Source of the DNA: JABJPE01 sp036340215
GTDB lineage: Bacteria; Pseudomonadota; Gammaproteobacteria; Comchoanobacterales; Comchoanobacteraceae
DNA length: 13,520 nucleotides
Assembly: GCA_036340215.1 (NCBI GenBank)
Contig: JAYYZF010000008.1
Coordinates: 1 to 13,520 of the forward strand
Reading direction: 5' to 3'
The notes under the pieces: generated by a model
Told to the model about the DNA's origin: nothing
What the model saw: only the letters and a program-made list of their open reading frames with translations
Databases searched by the model: none
Program-made: the position numbers and the translations under genes
Part shown: positions 1-7,486 of the stretch, piece by piece
Layout: each line of letters begins with the position of its first letter
Position numbering within the stretch: the stretch's first letter is position 1

Positions 1-1
1 T

Positions 2-298
2 ATGGGGGAATTGGCAAGAAGTGTTTACCATAAGGACTTTATGGAGTATTTGATATCAGTTGGAGCTGATATATTTGCCAAAAATAATAGAGGTTTGACT
101 CCTAAATATTATGCAGATATTAATCAGAATGCCGAGTTCCAGAATTTATTACTGAAAACACATGAAAAATATCTTCAAAGTAGAAGACAAAATTTAGTAG
201 AAAACTCTTTACTAAATAATAAAAGGCAACGTGACTCAGATATAGATAATGAGGAAAAATCATCTAAAAAGGATAATGCTAGTCCTAGATTGACTTAA
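2..298 (+). CDS. Ankyrin-repeat protein, C-terminal part (cut by window edge)
   Basis: The visible 98 residues begin inside or just before one ankyrin repeat. Residues about 12-51 carry the helix-turn-helix consensus, with 'FMEYLISVGADIFAKNNRGLTP' type spacing: the GAD turn at 21-23, N-RG-TP at 29-34, then a second helix ending in LLL. A lone repeat does not fold stably, so earlier repeats almost certainly lie before the window; the ATG at base 2 is probably an internal Met. After residue 51 the protein leaves the repeat and becomes charged and low-complexity, rich in K, R, D, E, N and S. Residues 74-90 fit a bipartite nuclear-localisation pattern. Ankyrin proteins of host-associated bacteria are often secreted effectors that bind host proteins, but no secretion signal can be judged from this fragment. 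It is convergent with the efflux operon, 35 bases away. The ankyrin call is fairly secure; an effector role is only a possibility. Confidence 0.75.
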   Translation: MGELARSVYHKDFMEYLISVGADIFAKNNRGLTPKYYADINQNAEFQNLLLKTHEKYLQSRRQNLVENSLLNNKRQRDSDIDNEEKSSKKDNASPRLT

Positions 299-300
299 GC

Positions 301-333
301 TTAAATAAAAATTTTCTATGTAAAATAGAAAAT
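301..333 (-). terminator. Intrinsic terminator of the efflux operon
   Basis: A perfect 9-bp inverted repeat, ATTTTCTAT (311-319) and ATAGAAAAT (325-333), encloses a 5-base loop. On the minus strand it is followed at once by TTTTTATTTAA (310-300), a U-tract typical of factor-independent termination. It begins directly after the stop codon of the RND pump gene (334-336). The stem has little GC, so efficiency is uncertain. On the plus strand the hairpin is followed only by a loosely T-rich stretch, so it may also act weakly on the ankyrin gene. Confidence 0.7.
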
Positions 334-3300
334 CTAACCTATTCTTCTTTTTCCATAAAACAACTTAAAATCATCTAATATAGAACATATAGCTGGAATT
401 AATATTAATGTTACAAGCATTGCGAAAATTACCCCGGAAGCTAAGGAAACAGCCATTGGAATTAAAAACTGCGCTTGCATTGAACTCTCAGTAATGATTG
501 GTAGTAAGCTCACAAAAGTAGTAACACTGGTAAGACAAACTGGAAAAGCTCGTCGTTTAGTAGCTTCAAGGATAGCCTCTGTAAACGCCAGTTGCTGCAG
601 ACTACTATTTATAAAGCGCATCAAAACAACACCGTCATTTATTACAACTCCAGTAAGGGCGACTACACCAAATAAGCTTAATACACTTAATGAATAACCA
701 AGAATTAAATGCCCAAGTACAACTCCAATAAAGGAAAAAGGTATGACAAATAAAATTATGAGTGGTTGCAATAAACTGTTAAATAACACCGTAAGCAATG
801 CATACATCATTGCTAATGCAATGGCTAAACCAGTAAATAAGGAGCTCATACTCTCACTTATATCAGTTTGTTCTCCACCATATTTATATGAAATTCCCGG
901 AAATTTCTGGATCATTAAGGGAAATATATTTTCTTCAAGATCAGCCTGAACATTTACTAGCTCTGACTTAGGATAGGCTTCAGCAGTCACCGCTATTACT
1001 CTATTACTATTTTTTCTATCGATCTTTGAATATGATATATCTTCTCTAATATCTACGATATCACCTAGCATAACCTCAGCACCATCATTTGTATGAATAA
1101 TAAAATGTTCAATATCATGCTCAGAGTCTCGCTGGTATTTTGGTAAACGTACTACAACATCTATCTCATCCCTACCCCGATGTTGGGTTAAAGCATCAAC
1201 TCCATGAAATGCAGCTTTTACCTGTGATGCAACCTGTTGCGAAGTAATACCTAAAGAAACAGCATTATCATTTAAAATAAAACTCCACTGCCTTTTACCT
1301 TTTGAGATACCATCATCAATCCCCGATAAAATACCATAGCTCCTCAAGCTATCTGCTAACCAGAGTGCTGCTAACTTTAGAGAAACAATATCATCATGAG
1401 CTAACTCTATAGTTAAATCTGGGCCAGCTCCTGGCCCCCTATCATTAACAGAGTATGTCATAGAGTCAATACCTGGGACATTACCAAAATCATCACGCCA
1501 AGCTTTTATTATATCCCGAGTAGATATACTCCTCTCACTCGCATCAACTAAATACATTTTTAGATTTACTTCATTATCCTTAATTGTAGAATAAATACCA
1601 TGTGATATTTCCTGAGAATTATATTTATTTAGTACTCTATTGGCAGAATCTAATAACTTATTCTCAACTAATGTTAGATTTTTTAAAGATGATCCTGGTG
1701 GTAATGTTGCAGTAACTGACGCTATGTCTGATTCGACATCTGGAAATAGCTCCATACCCATGCGACCACCAAGAACTAAACCTAAACATATGAGAAAAGC
1801 TGAAATAGCTGTTGATAGTACAAAGTACTTATTTCTTATTGTAAAACTTATAATATTGTCATAAATATTTCCTATAAATTTAGCAAAATAGCTAACAAAG
1901 TTTGCCTTGAGGCTTAGTAAATTATTTCGTACTCCATCCCTATCAGCAGTTATGCCCTTTACACAAGCTAGGTGAGCGGGCAATATAAATAAACTTTCTA
2001 TGAGCGAAATGAAAAAAACTGAAACAACCACTGCTGGGATGTAAATAAAAATCTTCCCCATAACACCTGGCACAAAAAATAACGGTAGGAAAGCAACTAT
2101 GTTAGTTAGAACACTAAAGGTTACTGGCGCAGCTACTTCACTTGCTCCCTTAATTGCAGCATCTAAGGCTGAGTATCCTCGGCACCTATAACTATATATA
2201 TTTTCACCAACAATTATTGCGTCATCAACAACGATACCAAGACACATTATAAATGCGAACATTGTCACCATATTTATTGAAATATCTGCAAATGGGAATA
2301 ATAAGAAAGCACCAAAAAATGAAATTGGTATACCTAACCCAATCCAAAAAGCAAATCTAATCTCTAAGAATAGCCCAAGTAAGATCAAGACTAGACACAA
2401 ACCTATTATACCATTTTTCTTAAGCAACTCAGCTCTTTGCATAAATACTTTAGAACGATCATCAACAACTACAGCCTTTAGTGAACTTGGTAGTGAAGGT
2501 TGTAATTTTTGTAACTCAGATTTAACAGCATTTGAAACTATTGCTGGGGTCAAATTACCAACACGAAATACATCTATTGCAACTGCAGGTATTCCAGAAT
2601 AACGTGCGGAATCATTTTTATCACTAAATTCCTCATATACTTTCGCTATTTCTCCTAACTTAACTGGTCTACCTTTGGTAGACTCAATAATCGGAATATC
2701 ATCAAAATCAGTTGCATAATTTCTTTTCTCATTGATTCTGAGTGCAATATCACCAGAGCTAGTTTTAATCGTGCCACTACTTTTATCCAAGGAAAATTTT
2801 TCCACCTCAGCTGCTATGTCTGTTAGTGATATTTTGTATTTTTTTAGATTTGTCTTATCAACATCTATATATATGTCTAAATCTTGTAATCCTTGGATTT
2901 CAAGAGGACCTATTTCATTATTGTTTTTCAAATTATCATAAATCTTATCGGCATAATATTTTAATATTTTTTTATCTGCGTGCTCACCAAACAAAATTAT
3001 CTTCAGTACATTTATCTTGTTAATATTTTGTCTAACAACTGGTTTTTTAGCGGTTTCTGGGAAAACCTCTATCCTTGCAACATTATCCTGGATCCTTTGG
3101 CGCACAAGATCTACATCCTCACCATTATATAATTTTGCGATAACTAGAGCTTTACCCTCTTCTGCTTTAGATTTAATTTCTTTAATTCCTGGAAGAGTAG
3201 ATATTTCATTTTCAATAGGAAGAATAATACTTTGCTCAACATCAAGTGGAGAGGCTCCTGTATATTCAGTCTCAATTTCAATAGTATCATCACTAAACTC

Positions 3301-3441
3301 AGGAAATACTTCCTTTTTAGTATGCTTAAAAGCAATAGTGCCACAAAATATTAGCAACAACATAAAAATGTTGGCAACGATTGGTCTATTCGCAAAAAAT
3401 ACGATACTTTTAATAGAACTTAAATTCTTTGCTGTTTGCAT
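334..3441 (-). CDS. RND-family efflux pump, inner-membrane transporter (HAE1/AcrB-like)
   Basis: A 1035-residue proton-driven inner-membrane transporter, close to the usual 1030-1050 for the AcrB/HAE1 superfamily. The two-fold RND layout is clear: TM1 at about 20-38, a large periplasmic porter loop (39-340), TM2-6 (about 343-495), a cytoplasmic linker, TM7 at about 540-558, a second periplasmic loop (560-865), then TM8-12 (about 868-1022). TM4 holds the proton-relay pair D406-D407 in GIVVDDAI. At the TM10 position where AcrB has its essential Lys, this protein reads VVINDGVV (N935-D936). I believe this pattern recurs in a divergent HAE1 subfamily, which would make it a variant and not a defect. 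It is the last gene of the operon; its ATG is 3 bases after the adaptor stop, with a GAGG Shine-Dalgarno inside the adaptor end. Substrates could be drugs, detergents, fatty acids or bile-like compounds; the sequence does not decide. Confidence 0.95.
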   Translation of the reverse strand: MQTAKNLSSIKSIVFFANRPIVANIFMLLLIFCGTIAFKHTKKEVFPEFSDDTIEIETEYTGASPLDVEQSIILPIENEISTLPGIKEIKSKAEEGKALVIAKLYNGEDVDLVRQRIQDNVARIEVFPETAKKPVVRQNINKINVLKIILFGEHADKKILKYYADKIYDNLKNNNEIGPLEIQGLQDLDIYIDVDKTNLKKYKISLTDIAAEVEKFSLDKSSGTIKTSSGDIALRINEKRNYATDFDDIPIIESTKGRPVKLGEIAKVYEEFSDKNDSARYSGIPAVAIDVFRVGNLTPAIVSNAVKSELQKLQPSLPSSLKAVVVDDRSKVFMQRAELLKKNGIIGLCLVLILLGLFLEIRFAFWIGLGIPISFFGAFLLFPFADISINMVTMFAFIMCLGIVVDDAIIVGENIYSYRCRGYSALDAAIKGASEVAAPVTFSVLTNIVAFLPLFFVPGVMGKIFIYIPAVVVSVFFISLIESLFILPAHLACVKGITADRDGVRNNLLSLKANFVSYFAKFIGNIYDNIISFTIRNKYFVLSTAISAFLICLGLVLGGRMGMELFPDVESDIASVTATLPPGSSLKNLTLVENKLLDSANRVLNKYNSQEISHGIYSTIKDNEVNLKMYLVDASERSISTRDIIKAWRDDFGNVPGIDSMTYSVNDRGPGAGPDLTIELAHDDIVSLKLAALWLADSLRSYGILSGIDDGISKGKRQWSFILNDNAVSLGITSQQVASQVKAAFHGVDALTQHRGRDEIDVVVRLPKYQRDSEHDIEHFIIHTNDGAEVMLGDIVDIREDISYSKIDRKNSNRVIAVTAEAYPKSELVNVQADLEENIFPLMIQKFPGISYKYGGEQTDISESMSSLFTGLAIALAMMYALLTVLFNSLLQPLIILFVIPFSFIGVVLGHLILGYSLSVLSLFGVVALTGVVINDGVVLMRFINSSLQQLAFTEAILEATKRRAFPVCLTSVTTFVSLLPIITESSMQAQFLIPMAVSLASGVIFAMLVTLILIPAICSILDDFKLFYGKRRIG

Positions 3442-3444
3442 ATA

Positions 3445-4617
3445 TCATGCCTCAGCGCTAGTTATATCTTCTAAGTGCATACTCTCAACTGGCATTCCTA
3501 TATCAGTAATAATAACTTTATCAGTTGGATTAAGCCCTGTTTTTATATAAACATACTCGGAATCTTTAAATACAATATTAACTTCTTTTATAACAAGTTT
3601 ACCTGAGACAAATAACCAAACGGTATTATTTGGCCTAAGATAATCTATAGGTAACTTGATAACATTAGCAATATCCTTACCTTGTAATTCAATATTAACA
3701 TAATCATTTAACATTAGAAGCATTGTCTGTTGTAGCATATTATTAGAACGCTTCCAATTATCTATTTCTTTTAATTTTAGTGGATCATCTACTGCAATAA
3801 TTACCCTACCCATTCTAGTTAATTCATCAAGTGCTAGTATTACTTTCAAGACATAACCCTGAATAGATCTTTTCGGATCATCGGGGTGTATAGTTGCTAA
3901 AATCTTTTTATCTTTTGGAGTTACCCAGGGCATTACATCTTGAGGTACTAATACTTCAACCCAATATTGATCAACTCCAACAAGCTCAGCCAAAAGGGTA
4001 TTTTTATCTATGACACTAGCTGTATTTACATTTCTATTTATAACCATAGCATTGAAAGGACTTTTTATTTCAACATCGGCTAAATCTTGCTTTGCTATAT
4101 CTAATTGAGACTTAGCTTTTTGCAGCTCAGATTTTGCATGCTGTAACTGTGGCTCACGCATCATTAAAGACACGTTCTGAGGTTTTTTCCCAGTTGCCCT
4201 AAATACTACATCAGCCCCCTCTTTTGCTATTTTCTGTTTCCCAATTTCAACTTCATATGCTGCTTTAGCTTGTGCATATATGGCTTCATGTTTTGCCACT
4301 TCATTTTTATAAAAATTATCGCCTAACCTTATCAGTAATTCATCTTTTTCAACAATATGACCAGGTAAAAAATTATCAGTCACATATGATATTGTTCCTG
4401 ATATAGAACTCTTTAGATCGATATGCTGTGATGACTTAACTACTCCTGTACTCTTATAGGTAGCAGGGTAAGATCCCTTTGAAAAAGATTTAGTTTCTAC
4501 TTTTAAAGATAATTTTTTAGGAAGTTCAATTTTAGGTGCTGGCTTTGTGATGTATAAATAAACTGCACAGGATATGCCAAATATTAATACAAGCAAACAG
4601 CTAATTAGTTTTTTCAT
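3445..4617 (-). CDS. Periplasmic adaptor (membrane-fusion protein) of the RND pump, HlyD/AcrA-like
   Basis: This 390-residue protein should link the inner-membrane pump to the outer-membrane channel. Residues 4-24 form one hydrophobic segment after MKK, best read as an uncleaved N-terminal anchor; Cys17 has no convincing lipobox. Next come a first lipoyl half-motif (about 60-100), a long alpha-helical hairpin rich in A, K, Q and E (about 105-182, including REPQLQHAK at 154-162), the second lipoyl half (about 185-212, with IKSPFNAMV), a beta-barrel region and a membrane-proximal domain near the end. The L-D-x-x-T-R stretch at 263-268 is common in RND adaptors. Its ATG overlaps the preceding channel gene's stop by one base (TAATG), and its TGA is 3 bases before the pump ATG, so the three proteins are likely made in coupled fashion. 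Confidence 0.92.
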   Translation of the reverse strand: MKKLISCLLVLIFGISCAVYLYITKPAPKIELPKKLSLKVETKSFSKGSYPATYKSTGVVKSSQHIDLKSSISGTISYVTDNFLPGHIVEKDELLIRLGDNFYKNEVAKHEAIYAQAKAAYEVEIGKQKIAKEGADVVFRATGKKPQNVSLMMREPQLQHAKSELQKAKSQLDIAKQDLADVEIKSPFNAMVINRNVNTASVIDKNTLLAELVGVDQYWVEVLVPQDVMPWVTPKDKKILATIHPDDPKRSIQGYVLKVILALDELTRMGRVIIAVDDPLKLKEIDNWKRSNNMLQQTMLLMLNDYVNIELQGKDIANVIKLPIDYLRPNNTVWLFVSGKLVIKEVNIVFKDSEYVYIKTGLNPTDKVIITDIGMPVESMHLEDITSAEA

Positions 4618-5993
4618 TAACTAGCCTTGGAGTTACTTTTCCAAACATTACCACCTAGTGAATTATATAAGTTTACTCGTCTAAGGTTAAGTTTTTCATT
4701 TTCTCTAACCAGAGCAAGCTCGTCATTTCTGAGATTTATTAACTTAAATATAACCGAAATAGAATCTCCACCACCGTTCTCAGCGTTTACTTTAGCCTCA
4801 TTGTACTTTGCTTGCGCTAATTTCAGTTGATTCTCAAACCATGATATTTGTTCAAGCTGGTGCTTGTTTTTAATCAACTCATTTCTAACTTCTACAATAG
4901 CTCTGTATACAGTATCAACATACGTAGCTACATTTCTCTCTACAATAGCTTTCTTCTCAGCTACTCCAGAGCGTAATCTACCCCAATCCATAGCAGTATA
5001 CGTTACGGTATTAGCAATTTTTGACCAACTTCCAAGTACAGAACCAAGATTAACGTCACTAAATTTTACCGAAATATCGAATGTTGGCAACATTGCAAGT
5101 TTACTATTATGCTCGTCCCAATCAGCTGCAATAAGAGTATACCACGCTGATTTTATATCTGGTCTATCTTTTATAAGATCAGATGATAGACCTTTTGCTG
5201 GTAATGGAATTAAAGGTGGAAGGTCCTTGTTACTTATTTTTATATCCTGCGCTGGACTTCTGCCAATTAGATATGCTAGCTCATACCGTAATCCATCAAC
5301 TTTGATAATATTTTGGTATATGCGAGTGGTAAACTGCTGGATTTTATTCTGGTTGTTAAGTATATCCTGATCAGCAGCTGTGCCTTGCGTATAATTATTC
5401 AATTGATACTTCAGAACACCCTCATATGAATGAAGCTGTTCATTCAGTAAATCATATTCTTTCTGCCCAAATCTTATTTTTAGCCATGTTGACACAACTT
5501 CGGAAATTATAGTCATTGCTGCAGCCTTAGCCTGAAACTCTTGTGCTATGAACTTGTTCTCATAAGACTTATACAAAGCATAGTTTGCTCCCCATAAATC
5601 AACGGTATAAGTAGGGGTGAAAAAGTAATTAGAATCATCACTAATAGATCCATCAGCATTTTTCTCTTTTTCATAATCGTAGCCAAGGTCAACTTGAGGA
5701 AATCTATTAGCATTATAAGAAGCCATTTTAGCTCTTGCCTCTTTCACGCGAGCTTGCGCAATCTTTAGAGTCAGGTTCTGGGCCAAAGCCTCCTCGACAA
5801 GCTTGTTTAGCTCTGGACTACCGTAGTCTTCCCACCATCTAGCTTTGAACTTGGCATTACCTGTATTTGCAGAAAGGTGTAAATCAGGGGTTACGTTACT
5901 CTGGTGTAGTTCTTTTTTTGAAAAATAGTTAGAGCAAGATGTTACAAGTAATAACGATATAATTAGCGAGAATGTGATTAAAATCCTTTTCAT
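4617..5993 (-). CDS. Outer-membrane factor lipoprotein (TolC/OprM-like, NodT family)
   Basis: The channel component of the tripartite pump, 458 residues from the chosen start. The N-terminus is a lipoprotein signal: MKR, a hydrophobic stretch, then LLVTSC with the lipidated Cys at 20. Residues 50-70 (ARWWEDYGSPELNKLVEEAL) and the DRPDI motif at 276-280 are characteristic of the OprM/NodT family. The two long alpha-helical repeats that form the periplasmic tunnel are visible at about 60-100 with 145-240, and at about 277-300 with 340-445. An in-frame TTG lies 12 bases upstream (6003-6005), but it sits inside TTGGAA, which serves as the Shine-Dalgarno 6 bases before this ATG, so the ATG is preferred. 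It is the first gene of the operon, followed by the adaptor with a one-base overlap. Family is secure; substrate is unknown. Confidence 0.93.
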   Translation of the reverse strand: MKRILITFSLIISLLLVTSCSNYFSKKELHQSNVTPDLHLSANTGNAKFKARWWEDYGSPELNKLVEEALAQNLTLKIAQARVKEARAKMASYNANRFPQVDLGYDYEKEKNADGSISDDSNYFFTPTYTVDLWGANYALYKSYENKFIAQEFQAKAAAMTIISEVVSTWLKIRFGQKEYDLLNEQLHSYEGVLKYQLNNYTQGTAADQDILNNQNKIQQFTTRIYQNIIKVDGLRYELAYLIGRSPAQDIKISNKDLPPLIPLPAKGLSSDLIKDRPDIKSAWYTLIAADWDEHNSKLAMLPTFDISVKFSDVNLGSVLGSWSKIANTVTYTAMDWGRLRSGVAEKKAIVERNVATYVDTVYRAIVEVRNELIKNKHQLEQISWFENQLKLAQAKYNEAKVNAENGGGDSISVIFKLINLRNDELALVRENEKLNLRRVNLYNSLGGNVWKSNSKAS

Positions 5994-6023
5994 GACATGT
6001 TCCAATAGTAAATTTCAAGTTAA

Positions 6024-6052
6024 ATTATATTATGGATGAATTTATAATTCAA
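6024..6052 (-). promoter_or_regulatory. Sigma-70-type promoter of the efflux operon
   Basis: On the minus strand a -35 of TTGAAT (6052-6047, 4 of 6 matches) and a perfect -10 TATAAT (6029-6024) are separated by exactly 17 bases. Transcription would start near 6017, giving a leader of about 24 bases before the ATG at 5993. A 15-bp inverted repeat, TGAATT-TAT-AATTCA on the plus strand (6037-6051), overlaps the -35 and the spacer, a place where a repressor could block RNA polymerase. No matching regulator gene is nearby, so an operator role is only suggested. Confidence 0.65.
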
Positions 6053-6105
6053 TAAAATTATGTTTGTAAAAACTAATCAGCAAATAAAATTGCGAGATTT
6101 GGTTC

Positions 6106-6669
6106 TTAGAAAACCCCCAATGTTAGCTTAGCAGCCTCAGACATTAAATCTTGTGTCCATGGTGGGTCAAAGACTAGCTCAACAACTACATCTTGCACTC
6201 CAACTATAACTTGCAACTTTTGCTTAATTTCCTCAACCAAAATTGGCCCCATACCACAACTAGGAGCTGTCAAAGTCATAACAATGTGAATTCTTTTTTT
6301 ATCACTTTCACCAATTTCAAGTAAATTTAAAGCGTAGACTAGGCCTAGATCAACTATACTCACTGGTATTTCTGGATCATAGCAAGTAGCAAGTAACTGC
6401 CAAGCTTGCTCTTTTATAGTTCCTTTTAATTCTGGCATGGAATCAGCTAAGGCTTTAACAAACTCTTCACCAAGAGCATCAGCATCTTCGGCACATATTC
6501 GCAACATCTTGCCATCAGCGATAACAGTATAGCTAGTACCCAAAGCTTGACTGATATAAACTTCTGTGTCACAAACCAAATTAACAGGATAGGCATCGGG
6601 AATTAATATTGCATCGACATCCCTCGAGAGGGTAACAGTAGTTCCCTTTAAATCATTCATCTTTATCAT
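6106..6669 (-). CDS. sufT: SufT, DUF59/MIP18-family Fe-S assembly factor
   Basis: The 187 residues match the long SufT form: an N-terminal extension (1-80) followed by a DUF59/MIP18 domain (about 82-187). In that domain are DPEIPVSIVDLGLVY (98-112), LTAPSCGMG (133-141) with the conserved Cys138, and the closing FDPPWTQDLMSEAAK stretch (167-181). SufT proteins are linked to Fe-S protein maturation, probably at cluster transfer to clients; their exact chemistry is not settled. The first of two near ATGs is chosen because TAGGTG lies just before it, while the second (three codons on) has no good site. It is the last gene of the suf operon, 7 bases after sufA. No strong hairpin terminator follows, so read-through into the efflux operon about 110 bases further on is possible. 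Confidence 0.9.
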   Translation of the reverse strand: MIKMNDLKGTTVTLSRDVDAILIPDAYPVNLVCDTEVYISQALGTSYTVIADGKMLRICAEDADALGEEFVKALADSMPELKGTIKEQAWQLLATCYDPEIPVSIVDLGLVYALNLLEIGESDKKRIHIVMTLTAPSCGMGPILVEEIKQKLQVIVGVQDVVVELVFDPPWTQDLMSEAAKLTLGVF

Positions 6670-6676
6670 AAAACAC

Positions 6677-7021
6677 CTACTCAGACTCAGCTAGTTCTAC
6701 TTTAAAACTCTTGCCACAACCACAATAATCTGTGGCTTGGGGTAAATCGAACTTTAGCTTGTAGCCAAAATTTGCCTGAGTCTCAAGCCCTATAATAAGA
6801 CCTTCCAATGATGGATAGAGCTTTTTTGAAACATATATAAGATTTTCAATTAATATTGCATCTTTCTGTTCACTGTTTATAGGCTTTAAATCAAATTGAT
6901 AACCTGAACAACCATCTGGTTTAAGTAGCAATAAAAATGCTAAGGCGCCATCACTCAGAGCCAAATTTTTTTTGAGGTGCTTCTGTGCCTTTATTGTTAT
7001 AGCAATTGATTCTTGGGACAT
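6677..7021 (-). CDS. sufA: SufA/IscA/HesB A-type Fe-S carrier
   Basis: A 114-residue A-type carrier that would receive clusters from the SufBCD scaffold and deliver them to target apoproteins in the cytoplasm. The three cluster-ligand cysteines are in place: Cys38 in DGCSGYQF and Cys100 and Cys102 in YCGCGKSF near the C-terminus. Length is normal for the family (105-120). The typical GCSGL-Y is GCSGYQF here, a conservative change. IscA, ErpA and SufA cannot be separated on motifs alone; the position between sufU and sufT favours SufA. In the Enterobacteria-type operon sufA is first, whereas here it is sixth. It starts 6 bases after the sufU stop, with GAGTGA at the end of sufU as ribosome-binding site. 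Confidence 0.9.
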   Translation of the reverse strand: MSQESIAITIKAQKHLKKNLALSDGALAFLLLLKPDGCSGYQFDLKPINSEQKDAILIENLIYVSKKLYPSLEGLIIGLETQANFGYKLKFDLPQATDYCGCGKSFKVELAESE

Positions 7022-7027
7022 AGTTAT

Positions 7028-7486
7028 TCACTCTGTTGATATTATACGATTAGTATTAGTATTATTTATAATTGAGAGTAAAGTCTGCCAAGCCAAAGTT
7101 GCGCATTTTACCCTTGCAGGATAATCTGCAACACCTAAAAATACTGAAATCCTCTCATGCTGGGGCGAAAGATACTTAAAATTTTCACCATTAACTATTG
7201 CACCATGAAAATCATCAAACAAAGCCTTAACATCTTTAATATGCATTCCATGTACGACTTCTGTCATCAGAGATGCAGAAGCAATAGCAATAGCGCAACC
7301 CTCGCCAGTAAACTTACAGGCATTTATCTCTATTTTATCACTTCTCATATATACTTTGACACTGTCACCACATAATCTATTATGACCTTCAGCACAGCAA
7401 ACTGGAGCACTTAGCTCACCATAGTTTCTGGGGTTACGGCCATGGTCAACTATAATTTGTTGATATATCTCTCTAGCCATACTCAT
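7028..7486 (-). CDS. sufU: SufU, zinc-type sulfur-transfer partner of SufS (IscU-like fold)
   Basis: This 152-residue protein has the IscU-like fold with Cys39, Asp41 (LCGD), Cys64 (GEGCAIAIASAS) and Cys128 (RVKCATLAW). The spacing from the second to the third Cys is 64 residues, about 20 more than the 43 of E. coli IscU. That insertion, together with the RVKCATLAW ending, is the mark of the SufU branch. SufU of Firmicutes binds zinc through these residues and accepts persulfide from SufS, passing it to SufB; it is not thought to be the scaffold. The gene overlaps sufS by 4 bases (ATGA), which fits a direct partnership. The last dozen residues are an N/T-rich tail encoded by a short degenerate TTAGTA repeat (7050-7061, plus strand) and probably disordered. 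An IscU-like scaffold role remains possible but less likely. Confidence 0.9.
   Translation of the reverse strand: MSMAREIYQQIIVDHGRNPRNYGELSAPVCCAEGHNRLCGDSVKVYMRSDKIEINACKFTGEGCAIAIASASLMTEVVHGMHIKDVKALFDDFHGAIVNGENFKYLSPQHERISVFLGVADYPARVKCATLAWQTLLSIINNTNTNRIISTE

Noticed and set aside
3017..3550. Plus-strand open frame of 177 codons
   Set aside because: It lies fully antisense to the pump and adaptor genes, whose family motifs are unmistakable, and its translation has no domain-like pattern.
4864..5370. Plus-strand open frame of 168 codons
   Set aside because: It is antisense to the outer-membrane factor gene and is a mirror of that coding frame.
6066..6093. Possible terminator after sufT: GCAA/TTGC arms with a nearby T-run on the minus strand
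   Set aside because: The stem is only 4 bp and about 8 bases separate it from the T-run, too weak to annotate.
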